64,000 nucleotides of DNA from Phallus indusiatus (Eukaryota > Basidiomycota > Agaricomycetes > Phallales > Phallaceae), in NCBI GenBank assembly GCA_027605045.1, contig JAQFWX010000004.1, forward strand, positions 1,746,683-1,810,682. Direction: 5' to 3'. How positions within the stretch are numbered: the stretch's first letter is position 1; each line of letters begins with the position of its first letter. The notes under the pieces were generated by a model. That model did no database searches and was not told the origin of the DNA. It saw only the letters and a list, made by a program, of their open reading frames with translations. This document shows, one piece after another, positions 23,304-35,246 of this stretch. Both the position numbers and the translations under genes were made by a program.

Positions 23304-25261
23304 ATGTCGTCAACTCCCAAAAAGTCCACTAACAAAAGGAATGACGCTGGCGCTATTAATGGGAAGAATACTGTCAAAACGGTAGCTTCCGCTACGACAT
23401 TCTCAACTGGATGGACTTCAACTTCAGAGCCTGAGGCTAAGGATGGAGGGCAGAAAACAACTGGGAAACCCGACCAAGCAGCCTTCAACGCAGAGCAGGC
23501 CGAAATTCAAACAGAAATTGATACAGTGCAAGTTCGATTAGTAAGTCTTATGCTAGATGTATTAATTTCATAAAGCCCAGTTTAACAATTGTTTGCTTCT
23601 TCGTAGAATGCCGTCAAGGAAAAAATTTCTTCGAAAGGCAAGGATTCCCAGAGTAATGACAAAACAGCTCAACTCCGTGCCGAAATGGAGAGTATACGCG
23701 CGAAGCAGGCTTTAACCAAGACCAACCGCACGAAATTGCAGGAGCAGCTTAACCTCTCTAAAGATAACCTTCAGAAAAAGGCATGTTTAATATCCTTCTT
23801 TCTGATAATCTTAGTGAAACTTATCCTATATCAGATTCAAACTCTGCAGGCTGCAAAGTTGAAATTCCCTTATAAATCAGTCGCCGAAGTAGATGCTCAA
23901 GTACAGTGAGGCTCATCATTCTCTCTCATGTTCCAGTTACTTGGCAATTAACTTATTTTTCAAGACTATTGGAAAAGCGTGTCGAATCGGGAACTTTGAG
24001 ATTGGGGGATGAGAAGCGTGCACTCCAAGAGATCAGTACCCTGAAGCGCAACCGTCGAACGGTTGAAGCCTTCCAAGCAGATCAAGACGCAATAGATGCT
24101 GCGCGCGCTCGAGTGGACGAAATACGCAATCAGTTAGATGATCCCGAATCAAAAGCCATGTCTCAACGTTATGATGCTATTCGGTCTGAGCTTGAGGACT
24201 TGAAGAAAGACAACGATAGTGTCATGGCAGATAGAAACAAGCTTTTCGACGAACGGAATGCTCTTTCAGCTGAACTGGACGCTTTATATGCTCGGAAACG
24301 AGACTCAGCTCAAAAACATCGTGAAGCTAACGACAGGTTTTACGCCAAATTAACCGAGGATCGTGCTCGTCGAGCAGAGCGCATAAAGGCTCAACGTGCG
24401 GCAGAAGAAGAAGCCAAGCGCAAAGCAGAAGCCGAGAGACTGCTCGAAGAGGCTCGTAGTCCCGCTTTCCAGGATAAAATCGAAGACTGTCAAAATTTGA
24501 TCGACTATTTTAATGCCAAAATCAATGGCGGTCCAACCCATGTTCCCCACACAGTCGTTTTATCCGGATTGAAATCAAACAACGACAGTACACTGCCCCA
24601 GCTTGATTTGCGACAAGTCGACAAGAATGTTGGCGATGGATTAGTCGCTCGCAAGAAGAAGGGAGAGGAAGAAGAATCGTATTTCGTTGGTGGCAAAGGG
24701 AAGGGTAAAAAAGGCGGCCACAAGACTGGTAGCAACGCGCCTGCACGCGCCGCCAATGCGGCTCTAAATATTCCGTTTCCTACGCTCACAGCACTTTTGG
24801 AATTCTCGATTCCCCCACCTGCGAATCACTCTGACCTTCCTCGCACTGTTGAAGATTTGAAGACCAAAAAAGCATGGTTTGAGGGTAAATTAATAAATTC
24901 TCATTTTTCCCCCTTTCTCCAAGTCGTTAACAATGTACTTTTTTCTTCTTTTAGCCAACCAAGACCATGTTACAGCTGAAAACATCGCCAAAGCTGAGAG
25001 TAAAATAAAACGCCTCGCGAATGAAAAAGCCGTGCTAATACTAAGCGATCGTCGGAAGCGGCAACACCTGCCTGGGGTGAAACACAGGAACCTGCCTGGG
25101 GCGAAGCACAAGAGCCTGCTTGGGGCGAAACACAAGAAACTGGCGAAACACAAGAACCTGCTTGGGGCGAAGAACCCGCCTGGGGCGAAGAACAGCCGGT
25201 CACAAACGGTGAAGCCAAACACGATGATCACCAACCTGCGGAGGAGGTTGAAGCTGCATAA
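23304..25261 (+). CDS. BFR1: Bfr1-like mRNP/nuclear segregation protein with WG-repeat tail
   Basis: About 550 residues from MSSTPKKSTNKRND. It is a long coiled-coil protein. Diagnostic stretches are LQKKIQTLQAAKLKFPYKSV, AEVDAQVQLLEKRVESGTL and KRALQEISTLKRNRRTVEAF. A heptad region rich in Arg/Glu/Ala follows, then a basic KGKGKKGG patch. Bfr1 associates with polysomal mRNPs at the ER and with P bodies in yeast. The C-terminus carries six AWGE units (ATPAWGETQEPAWGEAQEPA...). To reach them in frame, an intron at about 25011-25069 with acceptor TCGGAAG is needed; the alternative continuous frame gives a Lys/Leu-rich nonsense tail. Intron 23781-23834 has a GC donor. The gene ends convergently with the RFX gene, with an 846-bp spacer. 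Confidence 0.9.
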
Positions 25262-26107
25262 TATTCCTGATATCAAAAATGATTTCCCCTTTTCTATTAC
25301 CGGTTTTGTGTGTATATCCATACTCTACTTTTCTCCCCTTTTTACTTAAGGCCTCTCTCATTTTTTCCCCCATACAACAACAATAAAAGGATCGGTTGGA
25401 CATTGAAAAGTTATTTTCAACGAGCCCGTATATATATACTGTACACTCAAATAATTATTTCAGCTTTATATCGTTTTTATTAGATGCTAGTACTATGCGG
25501 AAAACGGTAAATAAAAATGTCAGTCAATCAGGTATAGCATTGAGTATAAAACAGGATATAAAAGGGAAGAAAAAAAGGAAGAGAGCGTGTAACTTGTTGG
25601 GGGATATATCATATATCAATAGTAACAAAAAGCACTGGGAAGCAGGGAAAAAAACGGGAAGGCAAGATTAATAAAAAAACCGAGAACATGGGTGATATAA
25701 AAAAAGAAAAATTTGAAAGCACTAAAGAAATACAAGTTCGGTGTATGTCGAGACATTTTCTGTCTGGGTCAACCGTGTTCGATTTATGGAGTCGGATGAG
25801 TGTACCTTTTTTTTTTCAGTAACGCTCCTAGACCCCGAATCGAAAGAAAAAACTATTTCAGCGATAGCACACATGCGTGACCCAAACAAAGGAGAAGAGA
25901 CCAGGAGAAAAAAACGGGATTGGAGTTAATAAAAACAGCGCGCAAAACTATACAGCAAGCAAGAGACAACGAGAGTGAGGGTTGTTGGGTTGGACTAGGA
26001 CTGGCTCCGGGATGGAGACGAAAGCGTTTAATCTAAGGAAAAGGGAGGCGAGCGGGAGATTGATTGGTTGATGCGAATGGGCTTTCTCGTCATTTTGATT
26101 ATAGCCC
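25262..26107. other. Convergent spacer between Bfr1 and RFX genes
   Basis: 846 bp containing the 3' ends of two converging genes. It is A-rich on the plus strand with several poly-A and poly-T runs (for example near 25809). No convincing ORF, RNA gene or repeat was seen. Confidence 0.5.
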
Positions 26108-29100
26108 TTACTGTCCCCCTTCTTTCTTAACGCCGTTTTCCGATCCAGAAGGGCTGGATGTCGTTCCGGTAACGGCGGAGCCTTCGTTGTTATTGGATAC
26201 ATTCGAGGCACCGATTCCAACTAAATCTTGGGTGGTAGGAAATCCAGGTACGCTGACTTTGACATCAACATCAATGGTATCCATTCCCGTAACATCGACA
26301 CCAAAAGCACTGTCTGGAGCAGATATAAACTCTCCAAACGCTCCCATTCCTCCTGCTCCGGTGGAATGGTGAGTATCCATGTATGATAGACCTGGTGTAT
26401 ATGATGAAGGATTGAATGAGTTAGCTGTTGAATCCAAACCACCCGACGGGAACGGATCATTGAGGACGGCGAGCATACTCGAGGTTGTTGGTGGATGGGT
26501 TATGTGCGAATGGGCGGCATGATGGGACGCCGTATGTGAATTTCCACCGTTTCCTTCATTTAGTCCATCAGTGGAGGTACCATGATGTGACGATGGCCGA
26601 TCGAGATTGTGCGCAAATGTTTCTTGACCTGCCATCGGAGACAAGGAGAAGAAAGCCTGCTGCACAACCGGTTCAACTGAAGCTTGGACGGAATTTGTCG
26701 ACAGTGCGACGCTTCGAAGAACATTCAGAGCAATCCAATCACTGAAAAAAAATAGTCAGATAATCGCTGAAAGAAAAGAGACAATCCACTGACTCTAAAA
26801 ACAATTTTAGAATCTGGAATGCACCAAAGGCAGGATCGCTACGGATGGTCTGCAAAAAAAAAAAATAAGGAAAATCCGAAGTAGATGAAGAAAGATGGAC
26901 AAACAAGGTCGCGCATAATCTGGCTGGTAACATAACCCCATCTGATTAAGATACTCCGCGAGCTCATAGTTGAGCTACGGTCCTCAACACTCATCCCATT
27001 ACCTCTCCCTAAAACGCTCATTCCCAATCCATTCCCTATCAACCTTTCACAGCATTCATCTGCCCAAACCATAACCGATCTAACCGGTTCCGGTGTTGTA
27101 GTCAGCGAATCCATCATTTTGACAAAGTCCACCTCTAGAAGCTGAACTAGATCTTCATGTCGACAATTACACACTAACGCGGCTTGATTTCGAACTGATT
27201 CGAAATCTATGTTGGACCACGACTGACGCATGTCAGCTAGTTGTTTCGAATTGCTCAAGACGGCAGAAAGCGCTTGTGCAACTTGAAATATATCCAAAAA
27301 TCGTACTGCGAGTTAAAACAAATTCATCATCAAGAAATTTGCCTTGATGCGGGATTTAACTTACAGACGAGATGCCCAAATCGTGCTCCCAGTTCTACTT
27401 TAGGCTCGACGAAAGTAGGACCGTAATCCTCTAATGCAAGCAGTAGAATCTTTTCCATCTTGTCAGCCAGTTGGCGTAGACTAGTCAAAGTGTGAGGTGC
27501 AATTGGAGATAAGACTTGCAATCGAAGGATTTCGAGAATTTCCTATAAAAATGTTACATAAATATAAAATATAATTTAACGGACAAGTATGTGTACATAC
27601 ATCATATACCAATGCATCAGCTCGGGCCATAAGACCTGCAACGGCAGGTGCGTGAACCACCTCCTTATGATCGACACTCAAACTTGACCAGAACGTCCGG
27701 ATGTTTAATTCGAACTGATCGATCCGGAAATTCCTAATATTATCCAAAAGGGAATCCAAATGATCTTCAAACCACTGCCAAACCTCTCGCGCAAGTAAAC
27801 CCTGAGGCGAAGTAGAACTACTTCCCACTGCATCTTCGATGCTTGGAAAGTTGGGTAAACTCCGTACAGAGGTATTCTGGTGATTGAGGAATTGCATTGG
27901 TGAGACGCCATTCGGCATTTGCGATGGCGCTGAGCTAGTGGATGCAAATTGGTTAACGGTTGTGGTGGGTGGACCTTGACTTCGACGCCGGATCTGTGCT
28001 GGCGTTGCGCCGTACGCACTGCTATCAGGGCGTGCGGAGACTTGCTGTTGTAACGAATGTGTCGTCGGAGTCTTATCACTTATATCCATCGAGTATAGCG
28101 TTGGACTTTTAACTGGGAGAGTCAAAGTTGCCGCCGGCGTGGATTTATTTGTTTGAAGCGGGTTAAGACTTTTGCCATGTCCATTGGACGACGATGCGCC
28201 TTCGGAATTACCCCCGTCCTCTTCATCGTCTTCAGGGTCTGAGCGCGAGCCTTCGCGCGCAAACGGCTGTTGATTATTACTCTGCAAGGAATTTGACGGG
28301 CGAACCGGCAATGTAGCAGAAGATAATCCAGCATGGTTATTGGTTCTCCGAATATATTCTTGGAGCCATTCAGCCTCAGTCGCAGTCGCAGGACGAATTC
28401 CGCAGTCTTTCAGAAAAAGATGAGATCAGAACGAGATATTGAAAATCAAAAACCAAAGTTCTAAAAATAGAAGAATGGTGAAGAAGAATGGAGAAAGAAC
28501 CTTACAATGATATTTACTGTTCCCTCGTACGCCCAATCGCCGAGTCTTGATCGTGGGAAAGCAAAGACGAATGGCTTTGCCGAGTGTGGCAGTGTTGATA
28601 TGCGGGATCTGATATTGTTCGCAAACTCGACGATACGAGAAGTAGAGGCCTTGTCTGGGTACATTTCCATCGGGATAGGTAGCATAATTTGCGCTGAGCC
28701 TAAAATGACAAACAAAGTTGATAACATCAGTAAGAGGAAGAGGATTAAGGGAATATCTTGATGCAAGATTGATGTAAACAAAAAGGAATTGATCGTGATA
28801 GAGATGCGAGACCGGAAAGGGTATAGCTGTGTTTTCGAGTACCTCCAAATATTATTGGAAAGGGAATTAAGCCCAAAAAGTGTAGTGCAGGAGAAAAGAA
28901 GCCGACAAACAAAAGACGGGTGGAAATTACAAGGGGATTTTGGGGGGAATGCAAGGAGAGGTGGGAAAAAAATATGCTTACCACGCCTGAACGAAGATCT
29001 GTTTAGCGCGATCGGAGGCACTTGTCGTGGTTGCAGAACGAACATTGCTGGCGAGATGTTCTAGTGTCATGTCAGCGCTGAGAGACATTCTGCCGAATGA

Positions 29101-29718
29101 GACCGCCGCGGCAGCAGCCTCTTGGGAATGTAGATGATGAGTGTGTTGTTGCTGCTGGTGATGGAGAGAGGAGTGGTGGTGGTGAGACGGCATCTGAGAG
29201 GCAATGTATAGTCCTGGATAATCGGAAGTGTGCTGCTGCTGCTGTTGTTGGTGCTGTGGGTTCGGCTGGTGCTGAGAAGGACGGGTCTGCTGCTGGTGAG
29301 GATGGGGATGGTGTTGCTGCTGCTGCTGGGGTTGGGAAGAGGTGGATGATAAATAGAGTGCCAGATCGTCTTGTTCGGCTTCTGAGCCAGATTGGGAGTG
29401 GGCATCGCGGGGGTAAGGAGAAGCGGCAGCACGAGCAGCATGGCGAAGATGAGGAGTCCTAATGGCCATTTGATTCTTGAGAGCCGGTATTCCGTTTGGA
29501 GGCGAGTCGGCGGGAGTGGTAATGACAGTGGAAGCTAAGGAATACTTGGTCGATGCGCTCGAAGAATGACGGGAGTGTGTATAGTTTGACGTACATGAGT
29601 TGGCGAACTGAGTATGGTAGATGTGATCTTCGTGAGCTGAAGGGGGACGAGAGCTGGAGGAGTTGGATGAAACCGAAGCTGAACGCGTGTGATAGTCGAT
29701 GGGTGCCATTACAGACAT
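26108..29718 (-). CDS. RFX-family winged-helix transcription factor
   Basis: About 950 residues; the first in-frame ATG is MSVMAPIDYHTRSASVS at 29718, because the longer open frame begins at a TTG. The N-terminus is low-complexity with His/Gln runs (29100-29350). The RFX DNA-binding domain is split by an intron of about 278 nt: ...KQIFVQAW | LSANYATYPDGNVPRQGLYF, then SYRRVCEQYQIPHINTATLG and KAIRLCFPTIKTRRLGVRG, then NSKYHC. Residues that contact DNA in the X-box complex (R, K, RRLGxRGxSKYHY-like) are present; the usual final Tyr-Tyr is split by the next intron. The C-terminal half holds the RFX helical region (HVPAVAGLMARADALVYD, IRNFRIDQFELNIRTFWSSL) and an Asn/Ser/Gly-rich tail. In yeasts the orthologues (Crt1/Sak1) repress DNA-damage or cell-cycle genes; the role here is inferred from that. 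Confidence 0.93.
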
Positions 29719-30449
29719 ATTATTATTAAGGGGGGAAAGCGATAAATCCGAAAGTGCGATACGGGTAGGTATTGTGGTTGTTGATGTCAAATGGTTCTCA
29801 AAAAAATAAAGGGTAATAGTAGACGGACCAGCCGTGGCGAAAATGAACTAAAGGATGGTCTCTTTGGAAAAAAAAGGTTGGAAAGTGAAGGGAGGCAGGA
29901 AAAGACGAAAAGAAAAGAGGGAAAAGAAAAGAAAAGGGTATGGTAAAAGGGAAAAGAACGAAAGGTGAGGGGAGAAAACTGATATTGATTGTTGATGACG
30001 CGCTCGACAGAGTTAAGTGTTTGTGTGTGTGCACTCTTGCGGTGCGGTTATGAGGCGAGTAGGCTATGGCACACACTAAGAGGAGCTTTCGGGTGCCTTG
30101 ACAACAGACAGGTTGTGAAGTCTTTCTTATTTTTTTTTGCAAAACGAAAGACGCGGGAAAATCAAAAGTTAAGAAATAGAAGAAGGGAAAATATTTTGAT
30201 AAAAAAAATGAGATAATGAGGGACGGGAGAGAAAAGGAAAAAAACGCAAAGTTATTTTTCCCTAGCCAGGATTGGGTTGGTCTAGATAAAAACTAGCGCC
30301 CAGAATATTATAATAATAGTCACATGGGTCACAGAAAAAACAGACTAAAGCAACGCCATGGGTTTGATTTGGTCCGTTTGTGGATCAAAAAGAGATAATT
30401 ATCTAGCCTCTGAAGGAAGGATATCTCGGAATATCTTATCCATCTCATC
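29719..30449. promoter_or_regulatory. RFX upstream region with long purine-rich tract
   Basis: 731 bp between the RFX start and the endopolyphosphatase stop. About 29863-29977 is almost pure purine on the plus strand (polypyrimidine on the RFX sense strand), broken by only a few pyrimidines, with another purine-rich block at 30135-30250. CT-rich tracts are common in fungal promoters and 5' leaders. No ORF is credible here. Confidence 0.5.
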
Positions 30450-33348
30450 TCATCCCACAGACAAATACATCCTCTCCTTGAATTCCTTCCACTGCTTCTT
30501 CTTGTCCCAGACTTTCTCTGCGACCCTGAGCCACGACCGGAGCGTCAGATCGTCCATCTCGTACGGGATCTGCTCGTTTGTTATAGTGGGCAGAACTGCC
30601 TCCGCAATCTTGACCGGCAACGGGTGTCCATTGAGTATTTCGTCCCGCCCATACGTCACGTATTCCAATTCCCACGTGGGCGCGCTGCCTTGGCCTCGTC
30701 CTTCCAATTCGGGAACCCAGAACTGTCAAAAACGCAACACACACACACACACATATTCCCAATTCAGCTCACGTGCCCTGTCACCAGTCATCGTCACCAG
30801 TCACCGTCGCCATCTCCCTGCGTAACCAGGAGACCCGGTCGCGACCGAGAGACGAACCCGGCCCAATGACAGACAACAACAATTAAAACAAACAACGAAC
30901 GGTCCTCACCTGCGAGTAGCCTAGTGCTGTCCACTGCCCTTTCTTCTCAGCCGGTCCCTCTCCAGCGTACCATTCTCTTTCAGGTCCCCGACATTCCCAC
31001 TCTTCCCGATTCTTCTTCTTCTGACATCGCTTCGGTTTCTCCCATGGCTTCCGCTTTGCATTCATGTCACTCCCATTCCCATTCCCTCTCCCAACACCCT
31101 CACCACCCTCACTACCTTCATCATTCCTCAGTCCTTCCCCCTCGCGGTTGTACGCAAACACCCTCAGTCCAGGTCGGTATGGATTCCCAACTCCCGCAGG
31201 CGCCACATTCACAACAGCTAACCCATCAAAATCATCCTTCTTCTTGATAATCTTTTTGATGTGCTTCTTTAACGATTTGTGTATGTGATCCTTTTTCGAA
31301 ATCAGGTCCTCTTTCTTCGGCTCTTTTTTCAAATCATCCGCGTCCAAGAAAAAGAACTGTTAAAAAAAATAAAAAATAAAATAAAAACTCCCGATTAAAC
31401 TCTATCATATACCCCTTTCCCAACTACTACTCACAAAGTCTATATTCATATGCTGAATGACTCAAATGTCAGACTCATTCTTCTTCATCGACCAAGGGGA
31501 CAGAGAGAAATATTCATTACCCCATATAAATGACCGACAATGGTATCCCGATATCGCATGGACAATTCCACGTAGCGCCGATACTGGCCACGCCCATTAA
31601 GCTCTCTGGTACCAATATATATCCACAGAAACTTAACTCACACATTCATTATGATAGTTGTGGGGGGTGGGCGGTACGTGTCCCGTCAGCCATACCTAAG
31701 GAAGAAAATAGTGTTTTTATCTCGCCTTCTTTTCTTTTTGACTGTTACAATAAAATTTCACTTGCCTTAACCCCTCTGTCCCTGAACTGTCCTAACTGAA
31801 CTTCCATCCAAGCTAACTGGAGATTGCCAGGGTCATTATCATCTCCGTACGTACATCCTTCGATCGCTGTATACGTATTATTCGTCAGTTATCCATATTT
31901 ACGCCCCATGCCTCAACCTCGATCTCACCTTTGTTCTTCTCATAAAAATACAGGGTATTGAGGCTGAGAGCTGCCAACTGGTTCTCGATTAATTCAGTCG
32001 AGTAGTAACCTCCTCTCAAGAAGACTTGGTATGATGAAAAGGGTATAAACGCTTCCCAGATACTTGCAAATCGTCTCGTAATCACATTAGGTCCTGGCTC
32101 GAGGATGTTCTGGCATGAGATGAGGAAGAAAAAATGAAAGTAAAATGAGCACGGAAAAAAAAAACTTTGTCAAGTGAGAAACATTACAACTTACATGAGC
32201 TGCATGTAATAATATTTTTTTTTCCCGCCGTTCATTTAGCACGATTTTCATTAAAAAAAGATTTGCTGAGAGAGAAACTCACGCCAGATGTCATTATTTC
32301 CTGAGTTGAGATATGAGATATGTTAATGATAAGAAGCGAGAAGAGGAACGAGATGTGGATAGAAAAGTAAAGGAATGGCAGTGCTTTGTGACAGTCTGGT
32401 TGCATATCAAGACGCACATGGTGTTTCCATGGTACGTTGCTGATGACACAAGCATTAATCTCGTTGCATAGCAGCCAGCTCAAAAAATTTTTTTTCCTTT
32501 CTCCCTCTTTGGGTATATATATGCAGGAATTACGTGATAGAGAGACGTTTCTCACCTAGTGAAGCTACCACGGGTATACCACGAACAGTAAAGATGGAAT
32601 GCATTCTTTCGGCGACATAGGTATTGCTGGCAAATATTTCTTGAAGTGTACGCGGCTGAAGAGGGTCTTCATCGTGTCTGGACGCTTATGAGTCGACGGG
32701 TCGTCGATCGTTCCTGCCACGTTTGAACATACCGTGCGTTATCTCCCGTCCCTTTCGAAACCGCTTTAGAAAAGAAGAAGAAAAATAGTTCACACTCAAA
32801 AAACTCACACACAACAAAATCGATATGGTCAGCCCACTCCTGTTCAAGCCAGTCGAGTGTAAGATTGACGAAAGCAATAGAATTGTCGCAAAAGCTCTCT
32901 GGGGTTCCCCAATAGCCAGCTCGGCGTTGTTCGCTATTCTTGTTGCTTGTGGGGATCAACTGAACAGTTCCGTCTTCATCATCTTCTTCCGGGAGGCGAT
33001 GACACGCTGACGCAACCGTCGCATTGAATTTGTAATATGGATCTGGATGAAGATCTGTTATGTGAAGAAAGCGACCATGGAGAGGTCGGCCTCCGCGCAA
33101 GGGAGAAGGTAATGAAGGCAGTGCATTGTGAAGGTGTGAAACTATTATATATGTTTGGAAAAATGAATACAATAAAGGTGAATAGGTTGGGAGATATGCA
33201 TACCGCGGTCAGTGATATCTAGCCGGGTTTGTTGTTCTTGGACGAATGGAATATTGAGTGGATTACATAAGGAAAGTAGCGCGACATCGAGAAGCAAGAG
33301 CAAGGAAAATGGCAAACGTGATTTCCCGAGCATCGTTTGACCGGTCAT
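30450..33348 (-). CDS. Vacuolar endopolyphosphatase (Ppn1 family)
   Basis: Calcineurin-like metallophosphoesterase that cleaves long-chain polyphosphate. It starts MTGQTMLGKSRLPFSLLLLL, a type II signal anchor. The catalytic domain opens with GRFLHITDLHPDPYYKFN and has the metal motifs TGDNARHDED (split by an intron) and SLGNNDV, followed by HNILEPGPN. The late histidine motifs are VWLTGHVPPT and YGHMNIDFFFFLDADD. A long Lys-rich and Gly/Asn-rich insert (about 31000-31330) precedes the C-terminal GQWTALGYSQFWVPELE, then WELEYVTYG and WKEFKERMYLSVG. This is the usual fungal Ppn1 arrangement, including the conserved C-terminal extension. About 720 residues in roughly nine exons. Vacuolar-membrane location is known for the family. 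No key residue is missing. Confidence 0.93.
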
Positions 33349-34286
33349 ACAAAGCGAGATAAGGGTTGGGTATGCTCTAAATAACTACCTGGGGAATTGT
33401 CAGCGATGAACGTTCGAAAGAAAAGCCAGGTCTTGAAAAAGGCGCACTGTTGCTAATCTATATATATACAACAACAACCTTCTTCGCTGAGAGAAAGCCG
33501 ATCCTCGTCAGCAGTATGTATAAGTAAATAAAGGGGTAGATAGGAGAGAGAATGGGAGAAATTCTACGAGGTGATCGATAGGGAAAGCAAAGCGCGTCTA
33601 AAGATATTGTCTTGAAATGACACGCCTATAACGGCTCCAACAATATCACGCACGTTCGTGAACCAAACGGTGATGGCCAGATTGTATATTACAGAAGGCA
33701 CACGCACAGGAATTACAGGAATAGGTATAGGGGGGCCAGTTGCAATCAGACATGCAGAGGGCATACGTAATTGACGTGGAGGGTGATGCGGGTCGGAAAA
33801 TAGACTCGTGTGTAACGCGAAAGTTAATTCCGTACTCCCACGAAGGCGAAGATTGATTGAAATATTCAAGTCCATCGCATCATCGTCGACCGGGCCTATT
33901 TATTAATGCGCAGTGCCAGATTTGTGTCGGGAGACGCTCGCACTGATGCGATACGCCACGTAAGAAATGAAATGGTTTCAAGCCACAAACGAGTATACGA
34001 ATGTATGTATCAATTAGGACGAAACACAGCTAGTTACAAAAATACGACAACAATTATAATTCTAATGTAAAATGACAACGAAAACAGAATACAATCTACA
34101 AGACTTTGGACATAGCATATATGCATGCGCTTACTACTACTACAGACTCTCGTTTAAAAAAACGAATAATGAATGCCAAGAACCCAGGAAAAGTATGCTT
34201 GTCGACAATTTTTTCTTTTAATTGATTAATTTAAAAAATGCGCATTGAGTCCCGAGTTGGCGCGGTGGTGGACCAACAACATTCAT
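33349..34286. other. 938-bp spacer, no supported gene
   Basis: Lies upstream of the endopolyphosphatase and downstream of the small minus-strand orphan. A 103-codon open frame on the minus strand (33564-33875) has hydrophobic but non-descript content and no splice or family support. The rest is AT-rich. Promoter elements for the endopolyphosphatase probably lie at 33349-33550, but no motif is clear. Confidence 0.4.
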
Positions 34287-34989
34287 TCATTTCATGTGTT
34301 GATTCACCCTCTTGGCGATTCGGTCGATTTTGCTCTTGCCGCGATCAGGGTTGATGGTTGGGGGCGATGATGAAGAGCGAGGAGATATTCTGTGTTTTCC
34401 GCCGTGGCAAGCATTGTCGAAATTGACTTTGAGGCAATCTCGCAGGCCTATATGATGGTATGTGTCAGCTCGCTGTGTATATGTGACGGTGTGTGCATTC
34501 AACGGGAAACCACGTACGCGGGTATAACCACCTGTCCTTAAGGCGGACCTTGAATGGGCGATAAGATTATGCAGGGCATCGTACGTGTAACTGCGTAACG
34601 TGTACAGAAGCTCTGAACGATTTCTCGGAGGAATATACAGGTCTTGGCCACCCATGAATCGGGCGAGAGATGTGTACGCAGCGCATAGACCCATAAGACT
34701 GGAGAAAGAAAAGGTTGGCTATATCAGACACAGAAAACGAACGTGCGCAAGGAAAAACCCATACGTTTCTGTTAGCGAACCATGCTCGCTATCCCAGAAG
34801 TGATCAGTCCTACAAAACAAATCGCCGAAGATGAGTCAGCTCGCAAGGAACAACGAATCAGACAATGACCAAGACAAAGAACAGTACGTACTCTATTCGT
34901 TGAAACGACAATGCCTCCGGTGACGACGGAGAGTAGAACTGGTCCATAGTTGGCAATGGTGCGAATAGCGAGGAAAAGTTTTTGTTCAT
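34287..34989 (-). CDS. Small conserved-looking orphan protein
   Basis: I do not recognise the family. The model starts MNKNFSSLFAPLPTMDQFYS (34989). It splices into an acidic-aromatic segment ETDHFWDSEHGSLTETLMGL and continues CAAYTSLARFMGGQDLYIPP, RNRSELLYTLRSYTYDALHN. The tail is Ser/Arg-rich and basic. An 81-nt in-frame segment (about 34456-34536), bounded by GT and AG, is probably an intron because it removes a low-quality stretch and leaves RTGGLRDCLKVNFDN. About 150-160 residues. Phases agree across three junctions, which supports a real gene. The central region looks alpha-helical; no signal peptide or membrane span. Function is unknown. It is divergently paired with acetoacetyl-CoA synthetase. 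Confidence 0.55.
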
Positions 34990-35246
34990 CGGTTGTGGCG
35001 GATGCAATAGAAGAAAAGAAAAAAAAGAGAAAACCGAAGGAAACGACGGCGAGGGTGTGCTGTGTGTGGAGAAATGGGGAGGAATATAATAACAAAAGCC
35101 TTTAATATGTGGTCTGGGCAAAGGAGAATCGACCGGGGGTGAGATGACGGAGACGAGCCTTGTTCCCTTATATAAGAAATCAAAGCAAAAGATAAGACGA
35201 CTGAACGGGAAACGACTCGCGTCCGCAGCGGTCCACAACAGTCCAC
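34990..35246. promoter_or_regulatory. Divergent spacer upstream of acetoacetyl-CoA synthetase
   Basis: 257 bp between two head-to-head start codons, with purine-rich stretches near 35005-35040. No specific operator was recognised. Confidence 0.35.

Noticed and set aside
24933..25349. Continuous Lys/Leu-rich frame at the Bfr1 3' end
   Set aside because: It reads through a probable intron; the alternative frame gives a clean PAWGE repeat and an acidic tail ending in a stop.
33564..33875. 103-codon minus-strand open frame
   Set aside because: No family motif, no splice continuity and random-looking composition.
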